Of a stretch of DNA of 64,000 nt, positions 37,777 to 48,851 are shown one piece after another. The stretch comes from Ehretia macrophylla (lineage: Eukaryota > Streptophyta > Magnoliopsida > Boraginales > Ehretiaceae). The notes beneath the pieces were generated by a model that did no database searches, had not been told where the DNA came from, and saw only the letters and a program-made list of their open reading frames with translations. The translations under genes were made by a program, and so were the position numbers. Where the stretch lies: positions 64,445,816-64,509,815 of the forward strand of contig CM075768.1 in NCBI GenBank assembly GCA_037974665.1. Direction: 5' to 3'. Positions within the stretch are counted from its first letter, which is position 1; each line of letters begins with the position of its first letter.

Positions 37777-38335
37777 CCTTTTCAATTTTTTTTCCTCCAG
37801 TTAGGGTTGCCAAGATATTTTATCCACCACATTTCTATTATCGAATACCACGGCACCTTGGGCAAGACAACTTAGCTTCATGTGGAGGCTGGGCCTGCAA
37901 ACCGAGATCGTAGGGATTGTTACCAGGTCTCCGTCGCTTCGGTGCCTATAACTTTTGATCCGTAAGGAGTTAATCGGCGCACAGCATACCATTGGAAAGC
38001 TCTCCGAGGGCTCTACGACGGGGGTAGCAAGTTTGCTCATTGTGCCCTTTTTGGAGGCCAAAATTGAACGTTTTCATCAGTTTTGGGTCACTTTTTTGGT
38101 TTTTTCTCTATTTTTCCGTCCCGGATCGTATGTCGTGAACTGTTAAAAGGAAGACAACCTTACCCGCGGGAAATTATAGGGCCCTACAAAGCATCGATAT
38201 CACGTCTTACGAGGATGAAGCGTTGTTGAAGCGGATGGGTTGTTGTTAAGCCCATTGGGCCTTCTGAATAGGCCATCTCTCTAGGCTGGGATTGTGAACC
38301 GTTAACACAAAAAGGAATTCTACTCCCACCATGAC

Positions 38336-38454
38336 GGGTGTGATCATACCAGCACTAATGCACCGGATCCCATCATAACTCCGAAGTTAAGCGTGCTTAG
38401 GTGAGAGTAGTACTAGGATGGGTGACCCCTTGGGAAGTCCTCGTTTCGTACCCC
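38336..38454 (+). rRNA. 5S rRNA gene, copy 57
   Basis: C6T, G41T, G64A, C67T, C95T, G110T, T112C, C114T. Confidence 0.95.
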
Positions 38455-39012
38455 ACTTTTCAATTTTTTTTCCTCCAGTTGGGGTTGCCAAGATATTTTA
38501 TCCACCACATTTCTATTATCGAATCCCACGGCACCTTGGGCAGGAAAACTTCGCTTCACGTGGAGGCTAGGCCCGAAAACAGAGGGCGTAGGGATTGTTA
38601 CCAGGTCTCCGTCGCTCCAATGACCATAACTTTTGATCCGTAAGGAGTTAAGCGGCACACAGCATACCGTTGGAATGCTCTCCGAGAGCTCTACGACGGG
38701 AGCAGCAAGCTTGCTCGTTGGGGCCTTTTTGGAGCCCAAAAACGAACCTTTTCCTCATTTTCGGGCTACTGTTTTTATTAAGCTCTATTTTTTCGTCCCA
38801 GATCATACGTCGTGAGCTGTTAAAAGGACGACAACCTTACTCGTGTGACATTAGAGGGCCCTGCAATGCGTCGATATCCCGTCTTGCGAGGATGGTGCGT
38901 TGTTGGAGCGGATGGGTTGTTGTTAATCCCATTGGGCCTTCTGAATGGGCCATCTCTCTAGACTGGGACTGTGAACCGTTAACACAAAAAGGAATTCTAC
39001 CCCCAACATGAC

Positions 39013-39131
39013 GGGTGTGATCATACCAGCACTAATGCACCAGATCCCATCAGAACACCGAAGTTCAGCGTGCTTGGGCGAGAGTAGTACTAGGATGGGT
39101 GACCCCATGGGAAGTCCTCGTCTTGTACCCC
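39013..39131 (+). rRNA. 5S rRNA gene, copy 58
   Basis: C6T, G30A, T45A, A54C, C95A, G110C, C114T. Confidence 0.95.
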
Positions 39132-39688
39132 TCTTTTCAATTTTTTTTCCTCCGTTTAGGGTTGCCAAGATACTTTATCCACCACATTTCTATTATCGAA
39201 TCCCACGGCACCATGGGCATGACAACTTCGCTTCACGTGGAGGCTGGGCCCGCAAACCGAGGGAGTAGGGCTGTGACCAAGTCTCCGTTGCTCTGGTGCC
39301 CATAGCTTTTGATCCATAAGGAGTTACGTGATGCACAGCATACCGTTGGAAAGCTCTCTGAGAGTTCTACGACGAGGGTAGCAAGCTTGCTCGCTGTACC
39401 TTTTTTGTAGCCCAAACTCGAACGTTTTCATTAGTTTCGGGCCACTTTTCTTATTAAGCTCTATTTTTCCATCCCGGATCGTACGTCGTGTAATGTTGAA
39501 AGGACAACAACCTTACTCGCGGGACATTAGAGGGACCTACAATGCGTCGATATCAAGTCTTGCAAGGATGCTGCGTTGTTGAAGCGGATGGGTTGTTGTT
39601 AAGCCCATTGGGCCTTCTGAATTGGCCATCCCTCTAGGCTGGGACTGTGAACCGTTAACACAAAAAGGAATTCTACCCCTACCATGAC

Positions 39689-39807
39689 GGGTGCGATCAT
39701 ACCAGCACTAATGCATCGGATCCCATCAGAACTCCGAAGTTAAGCGTGCTTGGGCGACAGTAGTACTAGGATGGGTAACCCCCTGGGAAGTCCTCGTGTT
39801 GCACTCC
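39689..39807 (+). rRNA. 5S rRNA gene, copy 59
   Basis: C28T, G70C, G89A, C117T. The spacer that follows is the one with the 235-bp internal duplication. Confidence 0.96.
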
Positions 39808-40050
39808 CTTTTCAATTTTTTTTCCTCCGGTTAGGGTTGCCGAGATATTTTATTCACCACATTTCTATTATCGAATCCCACAGCACCTTGGGCAAGACAA
39901 CTTCGCTTCACGTGGAGGCTGGGCAAACAAACCGAGGATGTAGGACTTTTGACCATGTCTCCGTCGCTCTGGTGCCCATAACTTTTGATACGTAAGGAGT
40001 TGCACGGCGCACAGCATACCGTTGGAAAGCTCTCCGAGAGCTCTACGATG

Positions 40051-40520
40051 GGGGCACCAAGCTTCTCGCTGTGCCATTTTTTGGAGCCTAAAATTGAACG
40101 TTTTCATCACTTTTGGGAAACTTTTCTAGTTTTGCTCTGTTTTTCCTTCCCGGATCGTACATCGTGAGCTGTTAAAAGGACTACAACCTTACTCGCGGGA
40201 CATTAGAGGACCCTACAATGAATTGATATCACGTCTTGCGAGGATGCTGCGTTGTTGAAGCGGATGGGTTGTTGTGAAGCCAATTGGGGCAGCAAGCTTG
40301 CTCGCTGTGCCATTTTTGGAGCCCAAAATCGAATGTTTTCATCTGTTTCAAGCCACTTTTCTTATTAAGCTATATTTTTTCATCACGTATCGTACGTCGT
40401 GAACTGTTAGAAGGAGAACAACCTTACTCGTGGGACATTAGAGAGCCCTACAATGCGTTGATATCACGTCTTCCAAGGATGCTGCGTTGTTGAAGTGGAT
40501 GGGTTGTTGTTAAGCCCATT
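40051..40520 (+). repeat. 235-bp partial spacer duplication
   Basis: The segment from GGGGCACCAAGCTT to GAAGCCAATTG (40,051-40,285) is followed directly by a diverged second copy beginning GGGGCAGCAAGCTTGC (40,286). This makes the gene-to-gene distance 911 bp instead of 677. No 5S gene lies in the extra piece. The junction joins the CCATTGGG region to the palindrome region at a shared GGG. Confidence 0.9.
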
Positions 40521-40599
40521 AGCCCTTCTGAATGGGCCATCTCTCTAGGCTGGGACTGTGAACCCTTAACACAAAAAGGAATTCTACCCCCAACATGAC

Positions 40600-40717
40600 A
40601 CGTGCGATGATACATCACTAATGCACCGGATCCTATCAGAACTCCGAAGTTGAGCGTGCTTGGGCGAGAGTAGTACTAGGATGGGTGACACGCTGGGAAG
40701 TCCATGTGTTGCACCCC
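40600..40717 (+). rRNA. 5S rRNA gene, copy 60 (degenerate, 1-nt deletion)
   Basis: 118 nt. G1A, G2C, C10G, one base lost in the CCAGC at 14-18, C36T, A54G, C92A, C94G, T106A, C107T. The C box is damaged (GACACGC). Probably a pseudogene; it follows the partial spacer duplication. Confidence 0.91.
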
Positions 40718-41263
40718 ACTTTTCATTTTTTTTCCTCCGGTTAGGGTTACCAAGATACTTTATCCACCATATTTCTATTATCGAATCCCACGACAGCTTG
40801 GGCAAGACAACTTCGCTTCACGTGGAGGCTGGGCCCGTAAACCGAGGGTGTAGGGCTTGTGACCAAGTCTCTGTCGCTCCGGTGCCCATAACTTTTGATC
40901 CGTAAGGAATTCCACGGTGCACAGCATACCGTTGGAAAGTGCTCTGAGAGCTCTACGATGGGGGCAGCTAGCTTGCTCGCTGTTCCCTTTTTGGAGCCCA
41001 AAATTGAAAGTTTTCATAAGTTTCGGGCCACTTTTCTTATTGAAAGTCCCAGATCGTACTTCGTGAGCTAAAAAAAGGACGACAACCTAACTTGCGGGAC
41101 ATTAGATGGTCTTACAATGAGTCAATATCACGTATTGCGAGGATGTTGCGTTGTTGAAGCGGATGGGTTGTTGTTAAGCCCATTAGGCCTTTTGAATGGG
41201 CCATCTCTCTGGGCTGGGACTGTGAACCGTTAACACAAAAAGAAATTCTACCCCCAACATGAC

Positions 41264-41382
41264 GGGTGCGATCATACCAGCACTAATGCACCAGATCCCA
41301 TCAGAACACCGAAGTTAGGCGTACTTGGGCGAGAGTAGTACTAGGATGGGTGACCCCGTGGGAAGTCCTCGTCTTGCACCCC
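41264..41382 (+). rRNA. 5S rRNA gene, copy 61
   Basis: G30A, T45A, A55G, G60A, C95G, G110C. First copy with the A-box A55G variant (GTTAGGCG). About 12 bp of spacer are lost upstream near 41,041. Confidence 0.95.
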
Positions 41383-41939
41383 CATTTTCAATTTTTTTTC
41401 CTCCGGTTAGGGTTTCCAAGATAGTTTATCCAACACATTTCTATTATCGAATCCCACAGCACCTTGGGCAAGAAAACTTCGCTTCACGTGGGGGCTGGGC
41501 CCGCAAACCGAGGGCGTAGGGCTTGTGACAAAGTCTCCGTCGCTCTGGTGCCCATAACTTTTGATCCGTAAGGCGTTACGCGGAGTACAGCATACCGTTG
41601 GAAAGCTCTCCGAGAGCTCTACGGTAGGGGAAGCGAGCTTGCTCGTTGCGCCCTTTTTGGAGCCCAAAATCAAACATTTTCATAAGTTTCGGGCCACTTT
41701 TCTTAGTAAACGCTGTTTTCTGCCCCGGATCGTACGTCGTGAGCAGTTAAAAGGACGACAACCTTACTCACTGGACATTAGAGAGCCCTACAATGCGTCG
41801 ATATCACGTCTTGCGAGGATGCTGCGTTGTTGAAGCGGATGGGTTATTGTTAAGCCCATTTGGCCTTTTGAATGGGCCATCTCTCTAGGCTAGGAGTGTG
41901 AACAGTTAACATAAAAAGGAATTCTACCCCCAACATGAT

Positions 41940-42058
41940 GGGTGCGATCATACCAGCACTAATGCACCGGATCCCATCAGAACTCCGAAGTTAGGCATCC
42001 TTGGGCGAGAGTAGTACAAGGATGGGTGACCCCGTGGGAAGTCCTCGTCTTGCACACC
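41940..42058 (+). rRNA. 5S rRNA gene, copy 62
   Basis: A55G, G58A, G60C, T79A, C95G, G110C, C117A. Adjacent relative of copy 61; -1 base T. Confidence 0.95.
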
Positions 42059-42615
42059 CCTTTTCAATTTTTTTTTCTCCGGTTAGGGTTGCCAAGATAG
42101 TTTATCCACCACATTTCTATTATCGAATCCTAGGGGACCTTGGGCAAGACAACTTCGCTTCACGTGGAGGCTGGGCCCGTAAACCGAGGGTGTAGGGCTT
42201 GTGACCAAGTCTCTGTCGCTACGGTGCCTATAACTTTTGATTTGTAAGGAGTTATGCAGCGCACAGCATACCGTTGGAAAGATCTCTGAGAGTTCTATGA
42301 CGGGGCCAACTAGCTTGCTCGTTGTGCGCTTTTTGGAGCCCAAAATTGAACATTTTATCGGTTTCGGGCCACTTTTCTTATTAAGCACTGTTTTTCTGTC
42401 CCGGATCGTACGTCGTGAGTTGTTAAAAGGACGACAACCTTCCTCGCTGGGCATTAGAGGGCCCTACAGTGCGTCGATATCACGTCTTGCGAGGATAATG
42501 CGTTGTTGAAGCGGATGGGTTGTTGTTAAGCCCATTGGGCCTTCTGAATGGGCCATCTTTCTAGGCTGGGACTGTGAACCGTTAACACAAAAAGGAATTC
42601 TACCACAAACTTGAA

Positions 42616-42734
42616 GGGTGCGATCATACCAGCACTAATGCGCCGGATCCCATCAGAACTCCGAAGTTAAGCGTGCTTGGGCGAGAGTAATACTAGGATA
42701 GGTGACCCCCTGCGAAGTCCTCGTGTTGCGCCCC
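42616..42734 (+). rRNA. 5S rRNA gene, copy 63
   Basis: A27G, G75A, G85A, G98C, A115G; -1 base A. Confidence 0.95.
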
Positions 42735-43292
42735 CCTTTTCAATTTTTTTTCCTCCGATTAGGGTTGCCAAGATACTTTATCCACCACATTTCTATTATC
42801 GAATCCCACGGCACCTTGGGCAAGACAACTTCGCTTCACGTGGAGGCTGGGCCAGCAAACCGAGGGCGTAGGGATTGTTACCAAGTGTCCGTCGCTCCGG
42901 TGCCCATAACTTTTGATCCGTAACGAGTTAAGCAGCGTACAGCATACCGTTGGAAAGCTCTCCGAGAGCTCTACGACGGGGGTAGCAAGCTTGCTCATTT
43001 TGCACTTTTTGGGGCCTAAAATCGAACGTTTTAATTGATTTCGTGCAACTTTTCTTATTAAGCTCTATTTTTCCATCCCGGATCGTACATCGTGAGCTGT
43101 TAAAAGGACGACAACCTTACTGGCGGGACATTAGAGGGCCCTACAATGCATCGATATCACGTCTTGCGAGGATGCTGCGTTGTTGAAGCGGATGGGTTGC
43201 TGTTAATCCCATTGGTCCTTCTGAATGGGCCATCTCTCTAGGCTGGGACTGTGAACCGTTAACACAAAAAGGAATTCTACCCCCAACATGAC

Positions 43293-43411
43293 GGGTGCAA
43301 TCATACCAGCACTAATACACCGGATCCCATCAGAACTCCGAAGTTCAGCGTGCTTGGGAGAGAGTAGTACTAGGATAGGTGACCACGTGGGAAGTCCTCG
43401 TGTTGCAACGC
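43293..43411 (+). rRNA. 5S rRNA gene, copy 64
   Basis: G7A, G25A, A54C, C67A, G85A, C93A, C95G, C116A, C118G. Last gene before the LTR insertion, which lies 267 bp after its end. Confidence 0.94.
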
Positions 43412-43673
43412 CCTTTTCAATTTTTTTTGCCCCGGTTATGGTTCCAAGATACTTTATCCACCACATTTCCATTACCGAATCCCACGGCACCTTGGGGAAG
43501 ACAACTTCGCATCACGTAGAGGCTGGGCCCGCAAACCGAGGGCGTGGGTCTTGTGACCAGGTCTTTGTCGCTTCGGTGCCCATAACTTTTGATCCCTAAG
43601 GAGTTACGCAGCGCACAACATACCACTGGAAAGCTCTCTGGGAGCTCTACGACGGGGGGAACAAGCCTGCACG

Positions 43674-43678
43674 TTGTG
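43674..43678. repeat. Target-site duplication, left (TTGTG)
   Basis: TTGTG directly before the element, matching 47,202-47,206. An empty site of this kind (CTCGTTGTGCCC) is seen in several other spacers, for example near 41,650 (GTTGCGCCC) and 42,323 (GTTGTGCGC). Confidence 0.88.
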
Positions 43679-43905
43679 TGTGAGGCCTGACCCCGATTTA
43701 CGTGCCATGACCTAGGTTCGAGAATTGTGTTTAGTTTTTGTGTGTCTTGCATCGAATTACATGCATTCATATAGTGTTGCGTGCGTTTAGTTGAAAAAGG
43801 TGCATTTGTCTCGTAGTTCGTGTCGTACCTCGTAGTGCGTGCCCTAGACCTAAGTAAGCGTGCCTTCACGCTAACCGAGAAAGCATCTTACGCGGAACAC
43901 TAAAC

Positions 43906-43915
43906 TATAAAATAA
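43906..43915 (+). promoter_or_regulatory. Possible LTR TATA box
   Basis: TATAAAATAA lies 227 bp inside the left end of the LTR. It could serve an RNA polymerase II promoter in the U3 part. Weak evidence: only the motif is seen. Confidence 0.3.
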
Positions 43916-44336
43916 TCCTAAAACAATCCTACAAAATCCACTATCAATATAATAATCCAAATTCCATTCACTCGAAGACAAAAATGCACCAAACACTAGA
44001 CATTCCTTATTCTTTATTCTTTGTTCTTTTTGCATTTTCAACACACAACAATTAACACCCAAAAGATGACACAAATTCAACCATTTTATTAGCCTTGGCC
44101 GACCATACCATGGTCATGCACAAGCTTTGAGCAAAATTTCTTTATTCTAATGCATGCCAAGACTATTTATGACACAAAGGCATTAAAAATTGCTCAAAAA
44201 TCCTCCCACTTCCCCAATTTTTCGGCCCCTTCATCCTTGCCCATCCTAGAAATTTCAAAATATCACATTGGAGACACAAATGCAGAATTTTTGAAGCCCA
44301 AGGCCGACATTCCCCTTGAAGATGCAAAAGGCTTCC

Positions 44337-44405
44337 TTATTTGTCATTTTCTTCATTTCTTTCTTCACATTTCTCTTTCCTCTTCATTCTCTCTCTCCAT
44401 TTTCG
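44337..44405 (+). other. Pyrimidine-rich leader-like tract in the LTR
   Basis: A dense CT stretch (TTTCTTCATTTCTTTC, CTCTCTCTCC) typical of transcribed leaders in plants. A possible splice donor (CCTAG/GTGAGT) follows near 44,550. It supports a + strand transcript of the LTR but is not proof. Confidence 0.35.
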
Positions 44406-44900
44406 GTTCTTGGCTGAGTTTTCTACCTCCTTGGGTTGTCTTCTTCACATCTTGGTTGAGCAAGGTCAAGTAGCCATCGAGAAACCCAAGCAAACAAGCT
44501 AGAGCTCGAAATCACTCTTGCATGTGCATTTGAAGCTTCATTTCGGCCTAGGTGAGTTACTAAGCATCCATTTCTTTTCTTCAAGTTCTAATTACTTGCA
44601 TGCACTAAGAGATTGCTTATTAAGCTAGGAAAAATAGAGAAAAGCTAGTAGGTTTTCGGCTAGGCAAAGAAAAAGGAGAAGATTTGAGCTTCAACAAGGT
44701 GGTTGTGCATCTTTTGATTGATTGCAAAGGTGAGGGTTAAAAGCTTTTGAAAACTCTTTGAAATTTCACATGCATGTTCATAAATGTGTATATTTTCTTC
44801 TGTACTTGAGTGATGTGGTCGTTCATGAGCTTAAACAACCATGCATGGCAAGATCTTGGCTTGAAAATGATGCTAGGTGAAGTCGAATTCTTGTGACAGC

Positions 44901-45318
44901 TCTCTGACCAGTCTGTTCGAGGTAAGTTTAGCTAAGCAAATGATGTTTAAAATGCTTGAAAATTTGTGGGTGACTAGTTTGGACAGTTTTGAACATTTTT
45001 CCCAGAAATAGGCCGGAGCTAATTTTGAATCTAAGGTCCTAAAAATGACAAATCATTAAAATGTGACCAAATCTGGAAATCTGGAAAAATGAATCAGGTT
45101 TTGGTAGATGCACTGACCTTGTGGAACGAACCATATTTTACTTAGTAAATGTTGTCCAAAACGCATGAAAATTGGTGTACTGCTATATTTTTCAGTTCTG
45201 GACAATTTTTTCAGAAATGGACCAAAGCTAAAAATGACTCTAAGGACCTCAAAAACGTCAATTTCTGAAAAGTGTGCAAATCTGGACAGTTTTGTGCTAC
45301 CTCACTGTTTCGGCTATA
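44901..45318 (+). repeat. Diverged internal tandem repeat in the LTR (about 208 bp x 2)
   Basis: Two imperfect copies (about 44,901-45,110 and 45,111-45,318) share, in order, CTGACC, TAAATGTTG or AATGATGTT, GAAAATT, GGACA, CAGAAAT, GGACC or GGCC, AAATGAC or AAAATGAC, and CAAATCTGGA. They are an old duplication inside the LTR. Confidence 0.6.
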
Positions 45319-46040
45319 ACTAATGATTCTGAACCCCAATTGATGCAAGGTTTGTTTCTGAATTTAGTTAACTTCTTAAGCTTTAATTTGACACCTTATT
45401 CACTGAATTTGGATATTTTTTGCTTACCCGATTGATTGTGAGAACACAGCCTACTGCAGTGAGTGTTTCACTTAGCTATATGCATGGAAAACTATTGTAA
45501 CCTCTCTTGTGGTGCTAATTTCTTGGAATTATGATGTTGGAATATTGCGTGGACTATTTTGAGTACTTGAGGATGCATGAATGCAATGATGCATGACTTG
45601 AGAATGACTTTGAGTTGACTTAGGGTTTTAATCACACGAATAAGCATGAGATAGAAACCCTAATGACTAGGTAGCTTTGCTAAGTGTTGATCTTTGGTTA
45701 TTGTGTGGAAATTTTATGCTTAGTGGGCTGCCCGTAAATGTGTTATAACTTCAATTATGGTTTTGACGATTGCATGTTGTCAAATAAGCTTTTCTTGCTA
45801 CCGAACCCACGTAAATGTTGTTGCATGTTGAATAATTCGTATCACTTGATTATATGAGCTTCTTAATGAGTTATATGGCCTGTTTTACATGTGTTACATG
45901 GCTGCCCGTTTGATGTTCGTATGACTCTATATGCCTTTCAAGTGAAATAACTTGCCTTATCGTGCCTTGTTCGACTACTTGACAACGTGCGATCTTATAA
46001 CTGTTCGGAGGCAACCTACTTTGTTGCCCTCCTAATGTGA

Positions 46041-46570
46041 TATGTTAAACGTTATAAATGTGCATCGCATACGAGGTTGCAACCTTTCGTGTGGCATGGT
46101 AGTGTTTCACGCACGCCGGGCGGCATCGGGCTTGCCGGTGTTACCGTGACTGCCATGGTCCAATTCCCTCTCTCACTTGGCATTTCACCCTCGGAGAGTT
46201 GGGTCGTAGGTTTCGGGGTACATCCGGAGTACACCCATTTGGGAGTGATAAGTGGATTATTGAAGCCGGCCGCACCAAATGATTCGAAATTGAAATTGAG
46301 AGCAAATGCTCACCGTATCCTTGAAATGATTGGTAATTGTATCAGTTTCTCGATTTGTTTCTTATAATTGCTTACCACATTATTTGTAATATGTGACACG
46401 TTTTAAAAAAGAGCTTTTCATAAATGGAATCGGAAAATGAGTTTCAAAATTTATTTCTCGTTCCCCCTCGCTGAGTTAATAAGGACTCACCCTCTTTTAT
46501 CATTTCAGGTGAAGAAGAACAGGCACAGGAACCCGAGGATAATGTACCTAATGATGAACCCCTGGAGTGA
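46041..46570 (+). other. Splice-compatible open frame in the LTR (hypothetical)
   Basis: A frame is open from 46,041 and has its first ATG at 46,155. At 46,333 there is a GT donor (ATTG/GTAATT) and at 46,508 an AG acceptor (TTTCAG/GTGAAG). Removing the 176-bp interval joins the frames in phase 1 and adds a 19-residue, Glu/Asp/Pro-rich tail before TGA at 46,568-46,570. Downstream is T-rich, 3'-UTR-like sequence. No domain is recognised. Chance is possible. Confidence 0.25.
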
Positions 46571-47201
46571 TTGCCTATTATTGTTGTTTTGCTTGAACGT
46601 GACTACTTGTGTACTTTTTGCTGCTTGAAGACTATTTCCCTTATGTTATTGTTGCTTGTGATGTAAAAGACCACCGCTGTAATTTGGGGTCTAATTTTGG
46701 TTTGTACTTTTAAGTAGACTGATACTAGACATGACTATGATCGTTTTGCTTTTACTACCGCTAGTATCTATCACAGGTTATGATGCTTAGCTAAGGAATA
46801 GGTAAATGAACTTATCCAATCTCAACAGGTACTCGCTAATAAGTTAAGATCAGCAGGTATATTTTGAAATGAGAATAAATGGACAAACGAGACATAGTAT
46901 CAAGCTAGGTTTTAAATCAAACGGGACGTCGAATTAACCAATAGGCAATTCAATTGATGGAGTAATAGTAATCTTAGCTGGAATTGAATTTGAGATGGTA
47001 AATTTTGAGGCTGTTAGAAAATTTAGGTCAAAACAAATAGCCCAATTACAGCCGTTATGCTGCCGAATTTCCGGAAAAATTTTGAAGTCCAGAATAAAAC
47101 GTTAAGTGTTAAACCTCCTAGAATGATTAAGGATATGAAATGACTTGAATGATTAGATCACATCCTAGTCTAACCTTTATAGGCCGGGTTGGGGCGTGAC
47201 A

Positions 47202-47206
47202 TTGTG
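47202..47206. repeat. Target-site duplication, right (TTGTG)
   Basis: Perfect 5-bp match to 43,674-43,678. The interrupted 5S spacer resumes directly after it (CCTGCTTTTAGAGC, for consensus CCCTTTTTGGAGC). Confidence 0.88.
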
Positions 47207-47497
47207 CCTGCTTTTAGAGCATAAAATCGAACTTTTTCATCAGTTTCGGGATACTTTTATTCTTTTGCGCTATTTTTTCATCCTGGATCGTACGTCGTGA
47301 GTTGTTAAAAGGACGACAACCTTACTCGAGGGACAGTAGAGGGCCATAGAATGCATCGATATCACGTCTTGCGAGGATGCTGCATTGTTGAAGCGGATGG
47401 GTTGTTGTTAAGCCCATTGGGCCTTCTGAATGGGCCATCTCTCTAGGCTGGGATTGTGAACCGTTAACACAAAAAGGAATTCTACCCCCACCATGAC

Positions 47498-47616
47498 GAG
47501 TGCGATCATACCAGCACTAATGCACCGGATCCCATAAGAACTCTGAAGTTAGGCGTGCTTGGGCGAGACTAGTACTAGGATGGGTGACCCCCTGGGAAGT
47601 CCTCGTGTTGCACCCC
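47498..47616 (+). rRNA. 5S rRNA gene, copy 65
   Basis: First gene after the insertion. G2A, C39A, C47T, A55G, G72C. Confidence 0.95.
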
Positions 47617-48174
47617 CCTTTTCAATTTTTTTTCCTCCGGTTAGGGTTGCCAAGATACTTTATCCACCACATTTCTGTTGTCGAATCCCACGGCACCTTG
47701 GGCAAGACAACTTCGCTTCATGTGGAGGTTGGGCCCGCAAACCGAGGGCGTAGGGCTTGTGACCAAGTCTCCGTCGCTCCGGTGCCCATAACTTTTGATC
47801 CGTAAGGAGTTACGAGGTGCACAGCATTCCGTTGGAAAGCTCTCCGAGGGCTCTATGACGGGGGCAACAAGCTTGCTCGCTGTGCCCTTTTTGGAGCCCA
47901 AAATCGAACGTTTTCATCAGTTTCGGTCCACTTTTCTTATTAAGCTATGTTTTTCGGTTCTGTATGGTACGTCATGAGATGTTAAAAGGACAACAACCTA
48001 ACTCGCGGTTAATTAGAGGGCCCTACAATAAATCGATATCACGTTTTGCGAGGATTCTACGTTGTTGAAGTGGATGGGTGGTTGTTAAGCCCATTGGGCC
48101 TTCTGAATGGGCCATCTCTCTAGGCTGGGACTGTGAACCGTTAACACAAAAAGGAATTCTACCCCCACCATGAC

Positions 48175-48292
48175 GGGTGCGATCATAATAGCACTAATGC
48201 ACCGGATCCCATCAGAACTCCGAAGTTAGGCATGCTTGGGCGAGAGTAGTACTAGGATGGTGACCCCCTGAGAAGTCCTCGTTTTGCACCCC
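48175..48292 (+). rRNA. 5S rRNA gene, copy 66 (1-nt deletion)
   Basis: 118 nt: one G lost in the C-box GGG at 85-87. Also C14A, C15T, A55G, G58A, G98A, G110T. Probably impaired. Confidence 0.93.
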
Positions 48293-48851
48293 CCTTTTCA
48301 ATTTTTTTTCCTTCGGTTAGGGTTGCCAAGATACTTTATCCACCACATTTCTTTTGTCGAATCCTACGGCACCTTGGGAAAGACAACTTCGCTTCACGTC
48401 GAGGCTGGGCCAGCAATCCGAGGGAGTAGGGCTTGTGACCAGGTCTCCGTCGTTCCGGTGCCTATAACTTTTGATCCGTAAGGGGTTACGTGGCGCACAA
48501 CATACCGTTGGAAAGCACTTCTAGAGCTCTACAACGGGGGCAGCCAGCTTGCTCGCCGTGCCTTTTTTGGAGCCCAAAATCGAACGTTTTCATTAGTTTT
48601 GAGCCACTTTTCTTATTAAGCTCTGTTTTTCCGATCTCGGATCGTACGTCGTGAGCTGTTAAAAGGACGACAACCTTACTCGCGGGATATTAGAGGGCCC
48701 TACAATGCGTCGATATCATGTCTTGCGAGGATGCTGCGTTGTTGAAGCGGATGGGTTATTGTTAAGCCCATTGGGCCTTCTGAATGGGCCATCTTTCTAG
48801 GCTGGGACTGTGAACCGTTAACACAAAAAGGAATTCTACCCCCAACATGAC

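Larger units (their letters stand above)
1..43673 (+). repeat. 5S rDNA tandem array, left part (copies 1-64)
   Basis: Head-to-tail repeats with start-to-start spacing nearly always 674-679 bp. Exceptions are 662 bp before copy 12, 911 bp before copy 60 and 664 bp before copy 61. Each spacer reads in order: C-run and T-rich terminator; GGTTAGGGTTGCC; a TATCGAATCCCACGGCACC segment; ATAACTTTTGATCCGTAAGG; two palindromes; AAAATCGAACGTTTTCATC; CGTACGTCGTGAGCTG; GCCCATTGGGCC; GTTAACAC; then the next gene. Spacer copies differ visibly at many sites. Nothing else was seen in these spacers apart from the events listed separately. Confidence 0.97.
43679..47201 (+). mobile_element. Solo LTR of a plant LTR retrotransposon (probably Ty3/gypsy)
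   Basis: A 3,523-bp sequence unrelated to the 5S unit interrupts one spacer. It starts TGTGAGGCCTGACCCCG and ends GGTTGGGGCGTGACA, so it has the TG...CA ends of an LTR with an imperfect terminal inverted repeat, and 5-bp target duplications. No gag-pol domains and no second copy of the ends occur inside, which fits a solo LTR left by LTR-LTR recombination. The length and the CACGCCCC-type end resemble long LTRs of plant Ty3/gypsy chromoviruses such as Tekay/Del; that family call is inference. Orientation is a guess from a + strand TATA box and pyrimidine-rich leader. Confidence 0.78.

Noticed and set aside
69..43411. Hundreds of recurring open frames of 60-130 codons in all frames (for example 16,758-17,150) as protein genes
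   Set aside because: They recur once per 677-bp unit at the same place in 5S genes and spacers, differ between copies by stops and frameshifts, and match no protein family. They follow from the repeat composition.
43417..43869. 150-codon open frame on the - strand across the LTR edge
   Set aside because: It starts inside the LTR and runs through the target-site junction into spacer and the end of 5S copy 64, so it is a chance product of the insertion.
44150..44473. 107-codon open frame on the + strand in the LTR
   Set aside because: Its second half is just the CT-rich tract read as hydrophobic residues; no domain is seen. It is more likely untranslated leader.
46052..46234. 60-codon open frame on the - strand in the LTR (Pro/Thr-rich)
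   Set aside because: It overlaps the + strand open frame, lacks an ATG start and has no recognised domain. It could be judged only by comparison with other LTR copies.
43679..47201. Complete non-autonomous LTR element (TRIM/LARD type) instead of a solo LTR
   Set aside because: No second copy of the terminal sequence (TGTGAGGCC or GGGGCGTGACA) was found inside, so two LTRs cannot be defined. A highly diverged pair is not fully excluded.
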